From: Merluccius polli | Taxonomy: Eukaryota > Chordata > Actinopteri > Gadiformes > Merlucciidae | DNA: 64,000 nucleotides | Assembly (NCBI GenBank): GCA_030340625.1 | Contig: JAOPHQ010001756.1 | Location: 48,305 to 112,304, forward strand | Direction: 5' to 3' | In this document: in pieces, positions 11,781 to 24,500 of the stretch | Numbering within the stretch: the first letter of the stretch is position 1 | How the letters are laid out: every line of letters begins with the position of its first letter | Program-made: the position numbers and the translations under genes | Notes under the pieces: generated by a model | The model's database searches: none | The model's input: the letters and a program-made list of their open reading frames with translations, nothing else | Told to the model about the DNA's origin: nothing

Positions 11781-14114
11781 CAAAAACTTCTAAAAGGTTT
11801 TTGAACTGCTTATATTATTTTCATTTTAGGATCATTTCGATAGCATTTTTGACTTTGCAATATGTCCAGAGTTCAGAACCCACTGCACAACAACATGTCA
11901 CCATCAGCTTAAAGCAAAGATTACATCATCATTACATCACCATCTTTAGGTTCTACTTCTCTTTTGTTTGTGTACCACATCCTGTTCTACTATATTGTTT
12001 CAACTATCAGGCACGGCATCGAAAAATACATGTGCCCAAAGAAAGAAAAAGAAAAAGCGAAAATATACAAATACATGTAGGTATTATCGAGTAAGACAAT
12101 CAAACGGTATAATTCACCACCATTTAACACACCGACCATCTCTGGTGTTGCTGGTAGGCAGGTTGCATTTTGAAAACCTGATTTTTTATTTTTATGTCAG
12201 GGTGATTTTCTTTTTTGCAACAAAGCATCATGAGCTCCTGAGCATGAGCTTTGTGACTCGAAGAGAACCACCAACATCTGAGCCAGAGAACAAGGTTGCT
12301 CCGAGCGAACGATCCACTATTAATAGTCCGGGGCAAGCTGTCACTTTTAAAATGGTAAGGTATCACCTTGGTGCTGCCAGAAAACACACACACACTTAAG
12401 TTTAAAAACATTTTCTTGACGACCAGACAGTAGAGGACAGCTGAACGCCTGTTGTTCTGTCGTAGATTCCCCAACACTGAATAAAATAAAACCGCATGCC
12501 CTGATGTCGTTGGATATCAGTAGGCCTAATCCTAATACACTTGCTAATGCTGATCCTAATGCTTCAAACGATGTCTGAACGGAAAAAGAATGGTGAATGT
12601 GTTCCAGGTGGGTGTGTGTGTGTGTATTGGGTGAGAAGTTTAGTGGATTGTTCATTGTAGGTGAAACCATCAATGCCCCAATGGGATTCTGAGGGCTAGG
12701 GGTGGCTTATATATAGCCTTGGACATGATTATCAGCTGCAGGAACATAACGTTTCAAAGTTTTCCTGCATAAAATAATAATATCACTTAGGAGTAATGAG
12801 AACTCTGCTACTCCCCCCCCCATAAAGGTTCAAGCTGCTCAGAGAAGTCACTTGGATTAACTTGGGTGAGTCATTCTAATAGGGCGACATTATTTAAATT
12901 GAATGGAATTACTGTTCCAATTTAAGCAAAATGTGATTTGAATACAAAGCATCTACCCAATTGCAGCTGCTGTAGGGAAATATATAACACTGTGGTGTTA
13001 TATCTGATACATACACTAAATAAACATAGGTACACAGCGGGTGCATGCCTCTGGTTACACCCAATGTTTAAATGACCTTTTAGCATGAGCAAGTTCCTCC
13101 TCAGACACACAAGATAGAGTTTAGATAGAGTTAGAGTGTTATAGACAGGAGAACAGAGAGGAACAAATGCCGTTCTACATGTCTGACTTTGCAGCACATT
13201 TTAGCAAGTGTTTCATGAAGTAAAGATGCAATGTTTAGCCTCCCGTCTATTTTCTGCCCGCGTTTGATCCTAGGGACAAAGTTACCTCATCGGAAAAATG
13301 ACAGGAAGCGCTTAGCACGTCGTTGACTGGTGATGTGTTACACACTTCAGTGAAGAGAAAATGGGGGATTAATGATCAACCCCCCCCACCCCACCCCCCC
13401 GCCCCTCACCCACACCGGTCATTAACTCCAGGTCCAGTCAGGTCTAGAAATGTCCCTGAAAACTGTATACTTGTAATGTGCCATGTATCAGGTCCTGGAG
13501 GCCCCTGGCCAACTTAGCCTGGTAATTAGTTACACTGTAGTCCAAGAGAAGAAGAGGAAGCTACAGATGGCGTGACAGAAAATACCAATGAAGAAAAAGT
13601 CCTCTGTATTCTAACCTGTGCACAACCTTCCACAGACTTTATATCAAGGCAGACAGACCAAGTGCTGCACATACACAGTTCAATCCACTGGATGCTACAT
13701 TGACTGTCTTTGCGGCAAGAGAAAGGGTTAATGTCTTCACTTCTTTTGGTCGGAGATGTCTATTAGCTGTGAAAACTGGAGAACACCTTTAGTCTCCAGC
13801 AGTCTCAATGGAGAAACAAGTCTAATGCCTCTGTTGAAGGTCAACGGAAATACCCTGCAATCTTTAGGGTGCCAAATCTATTGAGGAGCTCCATGCCTGA
13901 TTTGACAAAGCAACGTTCTGCTGGACATTGAGAAGACAAGAGATGTTCACGCATGGTTGAATATTTTTCAGATGCTTGCCACCTCTTCCTTAGACATTAT
14001 TCGTTTTTTAAGGGTTTTTTCATGTCACAAATCTGCCCCTTTGCAGACTCTTGAATATATAATGAAACACATTTTCCGACCAAAACGGGGGCATAACATT
14101 GCCGGCTCCTGGTG
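11781..14114. other. Intergenic or distal 3' UTR sequence without recognisable gene
   Basis: Open frames here are short, start in arbitrary places and show no protein family signature. A short (CA)n run at 12385-12397 and a poly-C/CA tract at 13380-13412 are the only simple repeats of note. I see nothing else. Confidence 0.5.
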
Positions 14115-14120
14115 TTTATT
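14115..14120 (-). promoter_or_regulatory. Poly(A) signal for the alternative znf646 terminal exon
   Basis: TTTATT on the + strand (AATAAA on the - strand), 85 bases beyond the stop codon of the exon at 14632-14205. The spacing suits a short 3' UTR. Confidence 0.5.
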
Positions 14121-14204
14121 CTGGGTGGCAATTGTTTCCAGCACAACCTCTGAGGAAAAAGTGGGAGGGGGCTGTGAGCTCTACATGAGTGCAGGACTAC
14201 ACAT

Positions 14205-14632
14205 CTACAGGAAAGGACGGGAGGGAATGGTGAGGAAAGCTGAGGAGGAACCCCTCGAGAGCAGCGAGCCGCTCCAGTGCACCTTCATGTGGTGCCTCAG
14301 GTTAGACCTGGAGGAGAAGCGCTTGTCGCACTGCTGGCAGGAGAAGGGCTTCTCCTTGGTGTGGATCCGCCGGTGGCACATGAGCGCGGTGGAGACGCGG
14401 AAGGACTTGCCACAGTCGGGGCACTGGTAGCGCTTGGGCTCTGTGTGGATGCGCCGGTGGTTCTTCAGGGACATGAGGTTGGGGAACTCCTTCTGGCAGG
14501 AGTTGCAGAAGTAGGTGCCCGTCTTGTGGCTGTTCTTGTGGTTGAGCAGGGAGCTGGCGTGGCGGTAGGTGCGCCCGCACTGGTTGCACGCATAGTTCTT
14601 GGAGCTGCCTGTGGAACCCACCGGGCTTAAGT
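14205..14632 (-). CDS. znf646: Alternative terminal coding exon of znf646 (duplicate of fingers 29-32)
   Basis: On the - strand an acceptor (cctcttcctag, AG at 14634-14633) opens a frame that needs one incoming base and runs 142 codons to a stop at 14207-14205. It encodes a short linker (LSPVGSTGSSKNY) and four intact C2H2 fingers: CNQCGRTYRHASSLLNH, CNSCQKEFPNLMSLKNH, CPDCGKSFRVSTALMCH and CQQCDKRFSSRSNLRHH. These match the last four fingers of the exon at 20670-21558 at almost every residue and, by eye, about 97% of bases. The tails differ (SLLSRGSSSAFLTIPSRPFL here) but still align loosely. An in-phase donor exists inside the main third exon at 21118-21117, so splicing from it would replace fingers 29-32 and give a 1512-aa protein. 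It could instead be an unused duplicate, but it has no stop, frameshift or lost Cys/His. Confidence 0.7.
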
Positions 14633-15274
14633 CTAGGAAGAGGAAATACGGGTTACTGGCCAAATAATGTTGATTTGACCTTGAACACTACATGCATAAG
14701 ACAATGGGTTGAATAACAAAAGTTATCCAACTTGATGGATAAAGGATGTTTTTATGTGAACACTAGATGAGCAACTGTTGAAAGGTAGTCCTTATGTTAG
14801 AGAATCCCAGATACTAACTGAAATGTAAAAGTGAGAAAGTGCAGTAGAGTACAGTAGAATGAGCTTCAATTCCTATCACCATTTCTGGTTTGACATCACA
14901 ATGAAATCACAGTAACATGGGAGTGTCAGTGAGCCAAAGGCTACTTTCTGACTGAAGACTTGGGGTTTTAATGGCTACAGAAGTTACTTAGTTACTAGGA
15001 AACAAGCATAGGCACAAGGAAGAGAAAATTAGAAGAACAAGCTTTAGAGAGGGATAGAGGCAACTCAGCACCCACTGATTATAACAGAATTCTGTTTTTT
15101 TACATTGGATTCTTCTACTTTGTGTGTTGTTCTACTTTCATTGGATTTGACTACTATGACCATAAACATTAGTACCATTTCAAGCCGTAAACATTAAAGG
15201 TTACCTGGCCTCCAAACGTTACTTAAATGTAATGTAGACATAATAATAAATAATGTATTTACTGTTTTGAATAC

Positions 15275-15670
15275 TTAAAGATGCTGTAGGTAAGACTTAA
15301 GAGCTATCATTTGAGTGTAATCTTTTAGTAATGACATAGCCAACCGTCAGCTATTAGTGAGTGAAATGCTCTGTGGGAGTATCTGTTTCGAGTTGACTGT
15401 GCCTGCCTCTGTAGGAGACCAATTAGATTTTAGACCGCTCCCGGCTAATTTCTGACCAATCAGGGCATCTCTTCTTTGATTGGTTCGGGGAATCCATCTT
15501 GCCTGTCAATCAAATTTGCACGCACGGTGTTATCTTGATGGCAGAGAAACATAGCGAGAGAGAAGGGGAGGGCGCAGAGGGAGGGAGCGTTTTTTGAGGG
15601 GTTTATTTTCAAAATCCTGCCCTCTTCTGCTCTCTTTACAACTCTAAAATCTTACCTACAGCACATTTAA
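15275..15670. mobile_element. MITE family A, copy 1
   Basis: Starts TTAAAGATGCTGTAGGTAAG and ends CTTACCTACAGCACATTTAA, so the termini are inverted repeats of about 20 bases. The interior includes an ATTAGTGAGTGAAATG block and a pair of opposed CCAAT/ATTGG motifs. Length about 396 bp, no coding capacity. Copies 2 and 3 are at 30675-31070 and 63319-63697. Confidence 0.85.
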
Positions 15671-17854
15671 TTAGCTTTCTCTCACCAACATAGAAACCCC
15701 AATGACAAAATAAACTATAGCATTTGTCAAGTCATTGTTTTAACGCATGGCGTTAACAGGAATTACAAAATGTAGTTACACCACCACAAGAAACATTAAC
15801 AGTGGCAAAATACAGCTAATATTATCTCATTATGCAACAATACCATCTTTTTTTTAATCAAATACAAACCTTTATTGTGTACATATTTTGACAAACATTA
15901 AAAAATAACACTCAAAGAAGTTAATATGATAGTGGGGCACAGAAAAATGCAGTGCACAAAAAAACATGTTTTTTTACTGAAAGGTGTATCTACATCTGAA
16001 ATCCAAATTAAGGCTTTATATTTTTTTAAATGCAAATAGAAAGGAAGAAACATCAGATTGCATATCAACTAGTAAAACTGAGGAATTTCATTGCAAAGTA
16101 AAGCGAGCATTCAGAATATCAACTAGCCTAATGAGTAACTCTGTAGGCCTATACCAATTACAAAACAGTATTTTTTTTAACCCTTTCAAATTGTATCTGG
16201 GTGTCTTTAATCCTGCTTTTACATGTTACTTAATTCTCGATTTCTCACGTATCAGCTGGGGTGACGATAGATTTTGGATTTGCATTAATTTACAATAAAG
16301 CATCCCCCCAAAAAGTTTTAAAATATATCTAGCCATGTATCAAATGATTTTCAGTTGAATACATTTTCAATGCTGTATTTATTTGATCTTAACTTTTCAG
16401 GCCAAATCACTTACTTTACTTTGTGTTATGTTCAAGAAGTCACTAGAAGCAATTTGCTGTCTTTAACAAGCCTTTAACTGAGAAAAAAAGTCTGAATGAC
16501 CAGTAGAGGGAGAGGGATAGCCTAATATATAGGCCTAATATCTTCCTTGATATAAGCTACATCAACACTCACGGTGAAGATTCGTTCAAAGTTTAATAAC
16601 ATGATTAATGTACAAAATTTGTGTAATATTCTAGTGACGTTAACAGGGGGCTGTCTTTAGCTTGGAGAAAAGTAAATGATAAGCCAGTTGTCCACTTGGG
16701 CTAGCTGAGAGCAGGGTACATTATCCAAGGAGCTTTTAAATCAAACAGTTAAAAAGGTAGGGCCAAAAAGTATAAAATACTCAGTGACTCAATTCAACTT
16801 TCATCTTTAAAAACAATGTCCCACTAATGGTTCTTTTTAATCTACAAGAATAATTACCTCTTGCAAATAAGTCATTTTTAAAACCATTGGACAATGATGC
16901 CATTACATTTATTCTAGCCTTTAACGCCTTATAATTAACAGTTTAGAGTGTCAACTACTTTCAACTAGTCTACGGTGTGCTTGTCTTTTCGAATAATCTT
17001 CAAAAGAATAGTGCACCCCCCTCCCCTTACAAAATACAAACATTTCAACTACGAGAGTGGGTTTTTCAAGCTTAAATAAGACATATGTAGGCTCTTACAC
17101 TGTACCAAGGGCCTTCCTACCGTTAAAATAAATAAATGTCATGTTTCTCTGGACTGAGCTAGTCATTGGAAGCCAACTGAACAGCTGGCAGTTCGTTTTT
17201 ATTGTGCATCCATCCACAACATTGTGCTCAATTTAAAACAAAATGTAGTTAAAAAAAAGAAAAAAGAAATTTGGACGTCCGTCTATCGAATATTTTGGAT
17301 TTAATCTTTAACAAAGAACATCACCTTAAATACTAATGAGTTTCACTTGATTTCATTTGTCTTCAATTTTCCAGTCTTGTCTACTTGGTTGCGCGTTGAA
17401 CCCCCAAAAAGGGATAAAAGGCAAATAGATCGACAACAATGACCTCCACTGTTTTTTTTTCTTCATCTATTTATTTTCAGGACTCAGCAGTAAGGATTAT
17501 AGTATATGGACAAGGTTTTTTTGTTAAGAAATGAATTATCAAAACATAGTTTATAAAAGTGTATAGTAAGCAGTACATATATATATGCATGAAAACAAAA
17601 AGGAAAAAAAAGTAAAGTTAAAATGGTTATACTTGTTCCAAAACCAAATCTTTTTTTCTCCTTCTAAAAACTACTTGAAATGCAGACAGGAAAAGTGTCC
17701 ACTCAGGTGGGGGGGGGGGGGGGGGGGGGGTGGTAGTGGGGGGTATATTTTGTGATAATGTACAGTTATTTTTCTAGATCACATCGACTCCTACAGCACT
17801 TTAAATGGTCACTCGACATCGACTCCACTAGCACCAGTGCTCCTGCAACGTGCA

Positions 17855-18030
<176 letters not shown>

Positions 18031-18173
18031 AAAATTAAAATGTCAAAAGCCAATAAATACAAGGAGGCTACTTGACACGTCAAATGATTAAAAAGATGAA
18101 CGTTAAAACGGAAAAGGGTAACGGGGATGTCCCTTTTGAGCGTGTGTGAAGCTTGACTAGTGTGTGAAGCAGG

Positions 18174-18266
<93 letters not shown>
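18174..18266. repeat. (TG)n microsatellite, inverse of the neighbouring (CA)n
   Basis: About 46 TG dinucleotides. It is the reverse complement of the (CA)n tract ending 146 bases upstream, so the two can pair intramolecularly. Confidence 0.95.
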
Positions 18267-18267
<1 letters not shown>

Positions 18268-19456
18268 ATGAGATGGAAAAGGGGGGTGAGGCTTCAGTAA
18301 AACCTGGGGTGAAATAGTGTGTGAATATAAGTAGTTGCCACAACCTAAAAACACAATCAGGTTCCTTACTTACGCAATCGTACATACTGCAGTCAAAACA
18401 CGGATGAACATTTCGCCTAGATTCACTTTCGCCTCCCCCAAATCAATGAGTCAAAGTGTGACCCAGGATTTTTTTGTTGTTTTTTTGTTGTTTTTTTTAA
18501 ACAAGGAGACAACAGTCTTGGAGAACGAGCAAAGTGTTCATTTTGGGAGTCCATCTTGGTTGGCTCCATGTCCAGAAGGGGGAGGAATAGGAGATGAGTG
18601 GCAAAGGGGGACGGGAGTGGGGGGGGGGATTTCAACATCAACACAGCTCTAAATTCACATCCTAAAGACTACCGCCGCCCAATACAAGTGTTAATAACCA
18701 TCATAATATAAATAAATAAATGCATTACTACAATGATCTGTTGACTTTTTTTTCTTCTTATAAAAGGTTCTGTAGATAATACAGTCAGAAGAACGCTTAC
18801 AATACAAGATAAAACAAAACAAAAAAAATAAGAATTGCAGGCACAGGGCCCAACAATATACAATTTTCCACAATTGTTTTTTTCTAATTTTTTTTCTTTC
18901 ATTTTGATACTTTTTTTTCCTTCCTTTTTTGTGTCGTCACCACAACCTAGGGACTATACAGTTTTAGCTGGTTCCGCTCTGTGGTTTCATACAGTACAGG
19001 TTTCTACCCAGAAGAAAGTGTTTGAAGAAATACATGAGCAGGAGGAGTAGATGCAGAGCAAAGAAGAGGGAGAAGGAGGGAAGAACTCTACTAGTGTGAT
19101 GTCATAAAGAGGCAGCCAATCAGAGATTCAGGCTGTGGTCAGAAGGGAGACCTACAAGGCTTTGAAGCTCATCTTCGTACTGCAAGAGACCCACACATAC
19201 GCACAAACACACACATACACACAGACAAACAAACATACATACGAGTTAAAAATGGTTATACGCTCAGAGACCAGGTGTGCCGACACTCTGTTCAGTCTCA
19301 GAGTAGTCGCCTTCTCGCAAAAAAAATGGTTAAAAAGTATAAAATGAAGAAATAAAGTTGCTGCCGTCAAATATATACATGCTCACAACAGCACCACCAC
19401 TGGTTATGTATTGCTCACACTTCAAAACAAAAAACACGGTTTATATATATATATAT

Positions 19457-19484
19457 ACCATGTTTCGTTTAGAATTGACAAGTT

Positions 19485-19545
<61 letters not shown>

Positions 19546-19570
19546 TTGTCAATTCTAAACAAAACATGGT
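19457..19570. repeat. Inverted repeat with (AT)n centre
   Basis: Left arm 19457-19490 begins ACCATGTTTCGTTTAGAATT; right arm 19539-19570 ends AATTCTAAACAAAACATGGT. About 30 bases pair with very few mismatches around a (TA)n core of about 48 bp. It looks like a tiny TIR element or a microsatellite-cored hairpin. Confidence 0.85.
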
Positions 19571-20669
19571 TCAAAACAGTGACAAAAGGCCACGAGAAGA
19601 AAACTTCATCGAGAATAACAAAAACAAATCTAAACAGTTTCACAATAGTCATCACAAGGATGGGATGAGGTGGAACAATGCATGGAGAGAGCAGAGAAAG
19701 CAGCTTCAAAAAACGGGCCAATCAGCTCGATGTGTTTGCGACGGATATACCACCTTTGTTGCTATGGGATTTTAGCCTTTAGACCTGTGAAGACCCCGCC
19801 CCTTTTTCCATCTGACCAATGTAGTAGCAGCGTCACCTTGCTGGCTTTGCTGGCCCCAAACCTGCTCGACCTGGCTGTCAATCAGTCCATTAGTCTAGTC
19901 AAGGGAACAGAAAGCATATTACTTTTACCTTTTTTTACAGTCTTTTTTTTTACCTACTTCAAATTAGGTTTCAAAAGGAGAAATGTAGTAACATTCTTTA
20001 ATCTGGGGCCCTCCAAATTTGACAATTTCCCCGATACTCGTTAGCAATAGGATCTCAGAACTTAGGCTCTACAGGGCAACCCGACGTATGGACTAAAGGC
20101 AGATGTAGAAGAAGTTATCAGTCCATGTAGTTGTGTCAATAAACTACACGTCAACCATCTACAGTCTGTGTCTGCCTGTCAGTCAGTCCACCCAACGTGT
20201 CGAAGGGAAGCAAAGAAGCGCAGTTCTAGAGCCAGGGCCGTGCCAAAGTGTTCATTTAAAACAAGGCAGCTATGGATCACAGGCCAGGTAAAGCAACAAA
20301 AAAAAAAAATCACGGTGTGTGTGTGTTTGTATGCATCCTCCATTTTCCCCCTCATTCTCACCCACTTGTGTTTAATGGCGTCCATTTTGTGTTGTCCCCT
20401 GCTACATTGTGTCTGCGCGTGTGTGGCATGCAGGGCCCAGATTATGTGCCATGCAACCTGTCCTTCAGACACACCTACTCTTACACTGCAGCCATACATG
20501 GAAATGGAGGATGAGCATACGAGGAGGAACAACATTCGTTTGGCACCTCCAGATACCTTGGCATTTGATTGGTTCCCTCCCTAAGCCCTCCCAACCCTTT
20601 CCATCCCTCTAGCTTGACCACCCATCCACACCCCCCCCCCCCCCCCCCCCCCCCAAGCCCTATAATAGC

Positions 20670-21558
20670 CTATATGAAGGGTCCGCTGGGCATACCCAAG
20701 AAGTTGGGCGCACCCATGGACATGGAAGGGGGCGCCGTGGAGCCGCTCCAGTGCACCTTCATGTGGTGCCTCAGGTTGGACCTGGAGGAGAAGCGCTTGT
20801 CGCACTGCTGGCAGGAGAAGGGCTTCTCCTTGGTGTGGATCCGCCGGTGGCAGATGAGCTGGGTGGAGACACGGAAGGACTTGCCGCAGTCGGGGCACTG
20901 GTAGCGCTTGGGCTCTGTGTGGATGCGCCGGTGGTTCTTCAGGGACATGAGGTTGGGGAACTCCTTCTGGCAGGAGTTGCAGAAGTAGGTGCCCGTCTTG
21001 TGGCTGTTCTTGTGGTTGAGCAAGGAGCTGGCGTGGCGGTAGGCGCGCCCACACTGGTCGCAAATGTGTGACTTTATGACCCCGCCGTGACCCCCGCGGC
21101 CACGAGCCTTGTTCATACCGTGGGGGTGGAGGCCCTGCGCCTGCATCAGGGTGTGGTCCAGGCCCGAGCCCCAGCCCAGCTCCTGGGAGCCACCCGGCCG
21201 GGGCTGCTGGGTTCTGGGCTGGCGGGGCTGAGGGGCCTGTCCGTGGCTGATCTCCATGTGGAGCCGGAAGCTGGCCTGCGTGGGGAAGGAGCGCTGGCAG
21301 GAACGGCAGGTGAGCTCCCGCTGCTTCTGGTGGACTCGACGGTGGTTGTAGAGCTGGGAGGAGACACGGAAAGCCTTGCCACAGTCGTGGCAGCGGTGGC
21401 GACGGGTCTCGGAGTGGATTCGGCGGTGGTTCTTCAGGGCGAGCAGGTTGGAGTAGGTCTTGAGGCAGACGGCGCAGTGGTAAATTCCGACAGTGTGGGT
21501 GTTCTTGTGGTTGAGGAGGGAGCTGGCATGACGGTAGGAGCGGCCGCACTGATCACAT
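20670..21558 (-). CDS. znf646: znf646 coding exon 3, proximal terminal exon (fingers 25-32, residues 1224-1519)
   Basis: Acceptor ccctgcacag (AG at 21560-21559) joins AC to A, giving TCDQCGRSYRHASSLLNHKN. Eight fingers follow in two sets of four, separated by a Gln/Pro/Gly-rich linker of about 60 residues. Finger 28 has an extended His spacing (CRSCQRSFPTQASFRLHMEI then SH). The protein ends MSMGAPNFLGMPSGPFI and stops at 20672-20670. The second set of four fingers is the one copied at 14205-14632. Confidence 0.88.
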
Positions 21559-24500
21559 CTGTGCAGGGACATAAGAGGAAAATACCAGAGGAGAAAGGAA
21601 CAAGGATTTAGGAAAGGGGGAGGAAGATGCAGAAAGACGAGAGGAACAAGGGTCAGGGGACGGGGAGAAAGGAGAGATTAGAAACTTATCATGGCTGCTT
21701 GGATGTCACCAATCTAAAGTTGTGTTAAGGTTTCTTACTGGTTACCACTTTGTTAGTATATAGTATTTGGTAGTAAATATAGAAACATTATTTTTCAGAC
21801 TATATAAAATTTAAAAAAAAGGTAGCTACATCTCATACATACATACAGGTATATGATCTGAAATCCGGCTTTAAAACCTTCAAGACTGCTAAAAGTGGTG
21901 TACCATTTTTACGCTAGAGTTACTAGACAAGGTAAGAAGATTGGTGGGTGGGGGGAGGGGGGGGGGGTGCAGGCAAGACGCTATGGACAAACGTAGGAAT
22001 TTGGGGAGGTATCTATTGCTTCCTGCACTGCACAAATGGACGCAAACTTTGTTCACAGCTGAAACCACAATGTTGAATACAACAATCCAATACAAGATAT
22101 CAGTCACAGCCTGCTTTTTGGTAAATGCCGAAATTTACAACGTCACAATACAAGGAAATCCCATTAGAAACACTAAAAGTGGCGCTATAGTGGGAAGTAT
22201 CTCATCAGTTATAACTAATGCATAACTAATTAAACTATAACTTATGTAATTGCTCATCAGTTGCTATCTGGAAACCAAGAGGATTAACTTCACCTAATGT
22301 GCAGTGCAGCTAGCTCAAAATGCTTCCCTTCCATGCCTGTAATTTAGATCAAAATCACAATAGCCAAAGTCTCAGTCACATAATTTGGCCCTAATACAGT
22401 CTCTGTTCTAATTTCTGGCCAATAAAATAAAGCTACGAAAAGGACAACAGTCAATCACAAACAAAACACTACAGTCAAATTCATAACAAGTACAGGGAAC
22501 ACACAAAACATTACTTTTACTTAATGTGCAACTTAATTTAATATTGGTGTCAAATAGTGAAAAGATATACATCTAAATATAAAATGTTTGATTGTAGGTA
22601 ACCTAGGAAAAAAAAAAACTAAATGTGTGATGCTAACTGAAAGCAAACAGGGTTGACTTATCTGGTCTCTCCACTAATTCAATTTGTCCAAACTTCAGAA
22701 AAATCCGAATTCCGGCACGCGTATGGTCCCAAGGAAGCCGGATTGGAGATCATATACCTGTAATAGACATGTACAGACCTAAATTGATCTTCACTATTTT
22801 TTTTGTTTTCAACTTCGGAGAATCACAAACAACTGACGAGAACTCACGTGTACCGACACTCTTCGCCCTCTCCTGCGGGTGCAGCGGCCTTCCTCCTGCC
22901 TTCCATGCCTACCTGGTTGTCCCCGCAGCGGTGCCTAGCCAGGCCCGATCTCCCCTGGAAACTCTTCCCACAGCTCGGGCAACCGAAGGGAGTGGCACCC
23001 TCCTCATGGACCTTCTGGTGGTTGCGGAGGAATCTGGCCAGCCGGAAGGCTTTGCCGCATGTGTGGCAGATGTGCTTTTTTCGCTGCGTGTGGATGCGCA
23101 TGTGGTTGCGCAGGGCCATGTAGTTGGTATACGGCTTGTCGCAGAAGTTGCAGCGGAAGTCGCCCGTCTTGTGGGTGTGCTTGTGGTTCAACAGGGAGCT
23201 GGCATGCTTGTAGGCGCAGCTGCACAGGTCACAGGCATACGGCCTCTCGTCAGAGTCAAGGTCCACACTGCGGCCCTCCATGCTGAGGTTGGAGCTGTTG
23301 ACGGAGGCAGAGGAGGAAGGCAGGTGTTGGGCTGGGCAGTCGTGGGCCGCTAGCTCGTCGGCTGTTGCGTAACCTTCGCAGCAGCCGTCACACTCAAAAT
23401 CCATCTGGGCTCCAGGACCCTGGGGCCCCTTGCAGAGGCCCGCAGTGTTGTGGGTAGCAAGCTGTTTCTGAGTGCGGAAACCCTTGCCACACTCTTGACA
23501 GTTGTGCTTCTTCTGGGCGAAGTGGAGACGCAGGTGGTTTTTCATGGCCAGCCGGTTGGGGTAAGTGGAGTTGCAGACATTGCAATGGTACTCCCCGATC
23601 TTGTGGAGGTTTTTGTGGTTGGCCAGGCTGCCTGCATGGCGGTATGTCTTGCCACACTCGTCGCAGGCAAAGGGACGGCGTCCGCCCTCAGACTGGTCAA
23701 ATTTCTGGGGCCTAGATGTTCCTGCCGAGGAGTATGGCTTCTTGAAGCCTTGATGGGCATTGGCATATTTGACCCCCATATTTGAGCCGCTCTTGGAGGA
23801 CTCTCCTCTCATACTCTGCATTTGGGATGGTCCAGCTTGCTGGAAGCGGGATCCATTGGGACCAGTGCGGACCAGACCCTTGGCCCGATGCTCCTCATGT
23901 AGACGCAGGTGGTTGATCAGCTGCTTTTGAATCTTGAAGGCCTTACCACATTCCTCACACTTGTGCCTGCGGCAAGGAAGGGGAGAGATTAGAGAAATGA
24001 AGTAACCATATCAATGTATAATCTGCATTTAATAATATAGACATTAGAATACATTTAAATATATATTGTCATGAACAAGCCTCAGACTTCCCACAAACCT
24101 TCTAGTCGCTTTGTTTTTGACAGTCAATTTGTAACTTTGTAAACTTAAAAAAGGCAATTATACCACGGTGCCCAAACTACATTATCACATTCTTCAAGTT
24201 GGAAAGTTGAGTAATAATTCTAAAAAATACATTGTAAATTGTGAAAGGTTGAACCAATGCTGAATCTTAGGGAGAAACAAGAACGTACCTCTTCAAATCA
24301 AAGTGGGTCCTTTGGTGGTTCTTGAGTGCCAGCAGATTGTAGTAACGTTTCTGGCACACCAGGCAGCGGAACACTCCAGTCTTGTGGGATTTCTTGTGGT
24401 TGAGGAGGGAGCAGGGGTGCCTGTATCCTCGGCCACACTGGTCACATTTATGGGGCCTGTCGCCTTGTTCACCCATCGACCTGCGGCCATCTCCTCCAAC

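Noticed and set aside
11968..12399. 143-codon + strand open frame
   Set aside because: Lys/His-rich start and a C-terminus in (CA)n; no family signature and a poor start context.
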